From Actinoplanes sp. SE50/110 (GTDB taxonomy: Bacteria > Actinomycetota > Actinomycetes > Mycobacteriales > Micromonosporaceae): DNA of 64,000 nt. Every line of letters starts with the position of its first letter. The stretch's first letter is position 1. The stretch spans positions 696,501 through 760,500 of the forward strand of contig NZ_LT827010.1 of NCBI RefSeq assembly GCF_900119315.1, in the 5' to 3' direction. Shown here piece by piece: positions 61,200-64,000 of the stretch. The position numbers and the translations under genes were made by a program. The notes under the pieces were generated by a model. The model saw only the letters and a list, made by a program, of their open reading frames with translations. It was not told the origin of the DNA and did not search any database.

Positions 61200-61919
61200 A
61201 TGGCACAGCGCAGCAAGATCTACCGCGCCGCGGCGGCGAAGATCGACGACGGCAAGCTCTACGAGCCGAAGGACGCGGTCGCCCTCGCGAAGGAGACCAG
61301 CTCCGCGAAGTTCGACGCCACCGTCGAGGTCGCGATGCGGCTGGGTGTCGACCCGCGTAAGGCCGACCAGATGGTCCGTGGCACGGTCAACCTGCCGCAC
61401 GGCACCGGCAAGACCGCCCGGGTCATCGTGTTCGCCCAGGGTGCGAAGGCTGAGGAGGCCCTCGCGGCCGGCGCCGACGAGGTCGGCACCGACGAGCTCG
61501 TCGCCCGGATCCAGGGTGGCTGGCTGGAGTTCGACGCCGCGATCGCGACGCCGGACCAGATGGCCAAGATCGGCCGGATCGCCCGCATCCTCGGCCCGCG
61601 TGGCCTGATGCCGAACCCGAAGACCGGCACCGTCACGGTGGACGTGACCAAGGCGGTCAACGAGATCAAGGGTGGCAAGATCACCTTCCGGGTGGACAAG
61701 CACTCGAACCTGCACCTGATCATCGGCAAGGCGTCGTTCAGCACCGAGCAGCTGATCGACAACTACGCCGCGGTGCTCGACGAGGTCCTGCGGGCCAAGC
61801 CGTCGGCCGCCAAGGGCAAGTACCTGAAGAAGGTAACCGTCAGCACCACCACGGGCCCCGGTGTCCCGGTCGACCCGAACGCGCAGAAGAACCTGCGCGG
61901 CGAGTCCGCCGACGCCTGA
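61200..61919 (+). CDS. rplA: 50S ribosomal protein L1
   Basis: A 239-aa protein forming the L1 stalk. The family signature [22 protein letters not shown] is intact, as is [23 protein letters not shown] lies 9 bases before the ATG. It starts 76 bp after nusG, with no room for the 140-aa L11 gene that normally lies between. Confidence 0.97.
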   Translation: MAQRSKIYRAAAAKIDDGKLYEPKDAVALAKETSSAKFDATVEVAMRLGVDPRKADQMVRGTVNLPHGTGKTARVIVFAQGAKAEEALAAGADEVGTDELVARIQGGWLEFDAAIATPDQMAKIGRIARILGPRGLMPNPKTGTVTVDVTKAVNEIKGGKITFRVDKHSNLHLIIGKASFSTEQLIDNYAAVLDEVLRAKPSAAKGKYLKKVTVSTTTGPGVPVDPNAQKNLRGESADA

Positions 61920-61934
61920 GCACGCTGATCGTCG

Positions 61935-61964
61935 AAGCCCCCGGGGTCATCCCGGGGGCTTTTT
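61935..61964 (+). terminator. Intrinsic terminator after rplA
   Basis: AAGCCCCCGGG/CCCGGGGGCTT stem, 5-base loop, then TTTTT. It closes the secE-nusG-rplA unit. Confidence 0.92.
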
Positions 61965-61982
61965 CGTGCGATCCTTGCGGCC

Positions 61983-62858
61983 ATGCGTTTCGACGGGGTC
62001 GGCTTCCGGTACGCCCGGCGTGCCCCGTGGGCGCTGCGTGACGTGTCCGTGACGATCGATCCCGGCCGCAGCGTGGTCGTCCTCGGCCCGAACGGCGCGG
62101 GCAAGTCCACCCTGCTGCAACTGGCCGCCGGCGTCCTGCGCCCGGTCCGCGGCGTGCTCCGGGACCGGCCGCCGGTCGTCGGCTGGGTGCCCGAGCGTTT
62201 CCCGGCCGACCAGCCGTTCACCGCGCTCGGTTACCTGCGGGCGACCGCCGCGGTCCGACGGGTGCCGGCCACCGCGGCCGATCACTGGCTGGAGCGGCTG
62301 CTGCTGAGCGAGCACGCCGACACCCCGCTCACCGCGCTCTCCAAGGGCACCGCGCAGAAGGTCGGCCTGGCCCAGGCGCTGCTCGCCCGGCCCGGCCTGC
62401 TGGTCCTCGACGAGCCCTGGGAGGGTCTCGACGCGCAGGCCCGGACGCTGATCCCGCAGATCGTCGCCGAGGTCACCACGGCCGGCGGCATCGTCCTGGT
62501 CAGCGATCACCGCGGCGAGATCACCACGCTGCCGGACACGATCCACTGGTCGGTCGCCGCCGGTGCGGTCACCGTCGCACAGCCGGTCGGGACGGACCGG
62601 GACGCGGTCGCGGGGGAGCCGGAGGCGGTCACGGGGGAGCCGGGCGCGGTCACGGGGGAGCCGGACGCGGTGGTGGCGGAGCGGGACGAGGTCGTGGTCG
62701 AGATCGCCGTGCCGCGCACGGCGGCGGCGCGGACGCTGGTCCAGCTCCGCTCGGCCGGTCACCACGTGCTGCGGGTCCGGGACAGAGCCGATTACGGCGT
62801 ACGCGATGAACTCTCCCCGCCCCGAGCAGACCGCACGCCGGACGGGGAGGCCCGGTGA
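61983..62858 (+). CDS. ABC transporter ATP-binding protein
   Basis: A 291-aa ATPase. Walker A is GPNGAGKST, the signature is degenerate (LSKGTAQKVGLA), Walker B is LLVLDEPWEGLD and the H-loop SDHR. The last 90 residues form a tail with a short repeat (EPEAVTGEPGAVTGEP). GTGA overlap with the next gene makes a pair. Substrate unknown. Confidence 0.92.
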   Translation: MRFDGVGFRYARRAPWALRDVSVTIDPGRSVVVLGPNGAGKSTLLQLAAGVLRPVRGVLRDRPPVVGWVPERFPADQPFTALGYLRATAAVRRVPATAADHWLERLLLSEHADTPLTALSKGTAQKVGLAQALLARPGLLVLDEPWEGLDAQARTLIPQIVAEVTTAGGIVLVSDHRGEITTLPDTIHWSVAAGAVTVAQPVGTDRDAVAGEPEAVTGEPGAVTGEPDAVVAERDEVVVEIAVPRTAAARTLVQLRSAGHHVLRVRDRADYGVRDELSPPRADRTPDGEAR

Positions 62859-63553
62859 CCGCCCTGATCCGGATGCGTCTGGCCGGCTTCTTTCACGGCG
62901 GCCGGGTGCTGGCCCCGCTGATCGCCGTCCTGGTCGTCCTCGGCGTCCTCTACGGCGGGGGCGCCTCCCCGGCCGCCACCGCCTACGGCTATTCCGCCGC
63001 CGCGCTGTTCCCGATCCTCGCCTGGCTCGCCAAGGTGGTCCTGGACACCGAGCCGGACGTGCAGCGCCGCCTGGCCCGGCTCGCCGTCGGCCCGGTCCGG
63101 GAGGGCCTGGCCGGTCTGCTGGCCGCCACGCTCGCCGGCGCCGCGGTGTGCGCCGCCGCCATGCTCACCCCCTGGGCGTTCCACGCGATCCGCGGTCCAG
63201 AGCCGGGGTCCGCCGAGGCGTCTCTGCCGGCCGGCATCCTGCTCGGCGTACTGGCCCACCTGCTCGCGCTGCCGGCCGCGGTCGCCCTGGGCGCCCTGTC
63301 CGGCCGGGCGGTCACCCGGCGCATCCTGCCCGGCGTGGCGGTCCTGGTGACCGGCTCGCTCCTGGTCGTCGTCCTGGGCCTGAACGGCTCGTTCGCGCCC
63401 TGGCTGGCGCCGCCGGTGATGGCCGTGGCCCGGGTCCTGACCGACGGTGCCGTGCCACCGGCGGCCGAGCTGGCCCGGCTGACGATCTGGTCGCTGGCCT
63501 GGTGCACGGTCGCGCTCGCCACCTACGGGTGGCTGCGCCGGGCCCGCTCCTGA
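62855..63553 (+). CDS. ABC transporter membrane protein
   Basis: A 232-aa protein with about six hydrophobic segments (VLAPLIAVLVVLGVLYGG, LAGLLAATLAGAAVCAAAML, AGILLGVLAHLLALPAAVALGAL, ILPGVAVLVTGSLLVVVLGL). No family-specific motif; its coupling to the ATPase implies the permease of a small ABC-2-type exporter. It splits the usual rplA-rplJ neighbourhood. Confidence 0.82.
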   Translation: MTALIRMRLAGFFHGGRVLAPLIAVLVVLGVLYGGGASPAATAYGYSAAALFPILAWLAKVVLDTEPDVQRRLARLAVGPVREGLAGLLAATLAGAAVCAAAMLTPWAFHAIRGPEPGSAEASLPAGILLGVLAHLLALPAAVALGALSGRAVTRRILPGVAVLVTGSLLVVVLGLNGSFAPWLAPPVMAVARVLTDGAVPPAAELARLTIWSLAWCTVALATYGWLRRARS

Positions 63554-63572
63554 GGGTCGGGCGGGCACCGAT

Positions 63573-63602
63573 TTGGTGTTTCGGGTGCCGCCCGCGTACA
63601 TT
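63573..63602 (+). promoter_or_regulatory. Promoter of rplJ operon
   Basis: TTGGTG (63573-63578), 18 bp, TACATT (63597-63602), then AT-rich AAATTC. It stands out from the surrounding GC-rich DNA. Confidence 0.6.
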
Positions 63603-63830
63603 AAATTCTCGAAGTTCCACCCATAGACCGCTGGTCGCCGCAGCACCCGTCGCGAGACGGATGTCGCGGCCGAAGGTCCCGCAAGAGCGGGCGACCTGCG
63701 CAGGGAGACCGGTTCGTGATCTGACGGTGCGCGCGAGCGCGCCGGATTTCCGCCCCGTGCCCTGCGCCGGGGCGTTTTGCTTTTTCCGGGCCCCTCGACC
63801 AGTGGCAATAGCACTGAGGAGAGGAGGGAC
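63603..63830 (+). promoter_or_regulatory. L10 leader (autogenous control region of rplJ)
   Basis: About 220 bp of structured, non-coding leader between the promoter and rplJ. It contains GCGGGCGACCTGCGCAGGGAGACC, in part the L10-leader kink-turn-like region, and ends with an attenuator-type hairpin. In other bacteria L10(L12)4 binds such leaders to repress the operon. The assignment rests on position and partial sequence. Confidence 0.6.
63751..63785 (+). terminator. Attenuator-like hairpin in the L10 leader
   Basis: CGCCCCG pairs with CGGGGCG over a 10-base loop and is followed by TTTTGCTTTTT, 45 bp before the rplJ start. Confidence 0.7.
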
Positions 63831-64000
63831 ATGGCGGACAAGCCGGTCCGGGCCGACAAGGCCACGGCCGTCGCCGAGCTGACGGAGAACTTCCGTGACT
63901 CCGCGGCCACCGTGTTGACCGAATACCGGGGCCTCACCGTGAAGCAGCTCACCGAGCTGCGCCGGTCGCTCGGCCAGCAGGCCAAGTACTCCGTCGCCAA
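63831..64000 (+). CDS. rplJ: 50S ribosomal protein L10, 3' end outside window
   Basis: The first 56-57 residues ([21 protein letters not shown]...[19 protein letters not shown]) match L10, which anchors L7/L12 at the ribosomal GTPase centre. GAGGAGGG lies 5 bases before the ATG. The gene is cut by the window edge. Confidence 0.95.
   Translation, partial: MADKPVRADKATAVAELTENFRDSAATVLTEYRGLTVKQLTELRRSLGQQAKYSVA

Overview
The window is chromosomal DNA of a high-GC Gram-positive actinomycete. Gene content and style (DUF3152 and DUF3107 proteins, MoeZ, a RecQ with a phosphoribosyltransferase-like tail, many GTG starts, leaderless promoters, secE-nusG-ribosomal block) point to the Micromonosporaceae, probably an Actinoplanes relative. 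That assignment is inference; no 16S gene is present.

Layout. 1-12.4 kb: an SDR enzyme cut by the window edge, a DUF3052-like protein, a RecQ-family helicase with two DnaA boxes upstream, a GNAT enzyme, an AbiEii-like nucleotidyltransferase, a copper module (csoR-copZ-secreted His-rich protein), a methyltransferase, a heme oxygenase ORF broken by one stop codon, and a DEAD-box RNA helicase. 12.4-22.9 kb: DUF3107, a TetR regulator, a Pro-rich protein coupled to an alpha/beta hydrolase, two DUF3152 zincin-like proteins (one of 1130 aa with repeat-rich N-terminus), moeZ and a terpenoid-cyclase-fold protein. 22.9-30 kb: proB-proA, an alkyltransferase-like protein overlapping a methyltransferase, a TetR/epimerase pair with twin operators, a gamma-glutamyltransferase and the stump of an MFS gene. 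30-43 kb: a Fic protein, then a partial complex I cluster (nuoB, C, H, I, J, K, L, M, N; no A, D, E, F or G), with a DUF2252 gene and an ECF sigma/anti-sigma pair between nuoB and nuoC. 43-48 kb: htpX, DUF1707, a flavin monooxygenase-like enzyme, GNAT and MOSC proteins. 48-52.4 kb: a Uma2 protein, a 3.1-kb interval bounded by a 52-bp copy of the tRNA-Tyr 3' half (probable integrated element) with dense iteron-like repeats and a phosphotransferase gene, then intact tRNA-Tyr. 52.5-58.2 kb: YajQ, LysE, rhodanese, an HTH protein with a palindromic operator, a 48-aa secreted peptide and a membrane GGDEF/EAL protein. 58.3-64 kb: tRNA-Thr, tRNA-Met, rpmG, two MaoC-fold dehydratases, tRNA-Trp, secE, nusG, rplA (rplK missing), an ABC exporter pair, the L10 leader and the start of rplJ.

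Two themes run through the window. First, intergenic minisatellites (15-39 bp units) occur at many places; one, between nuoM and nuoN, appears to have amplified a ribosome-binding/start module into a coupled mini-ORF. Second, normally rigid gene orders are broken (nuo without A/D, nusG-rplA without rplK, truncated MFS and stopped heme oxygenase), which suggests ongoing rearrangement. The tRNA-Tyr element with its repeat cluster is the best candidate for an undescribed system.
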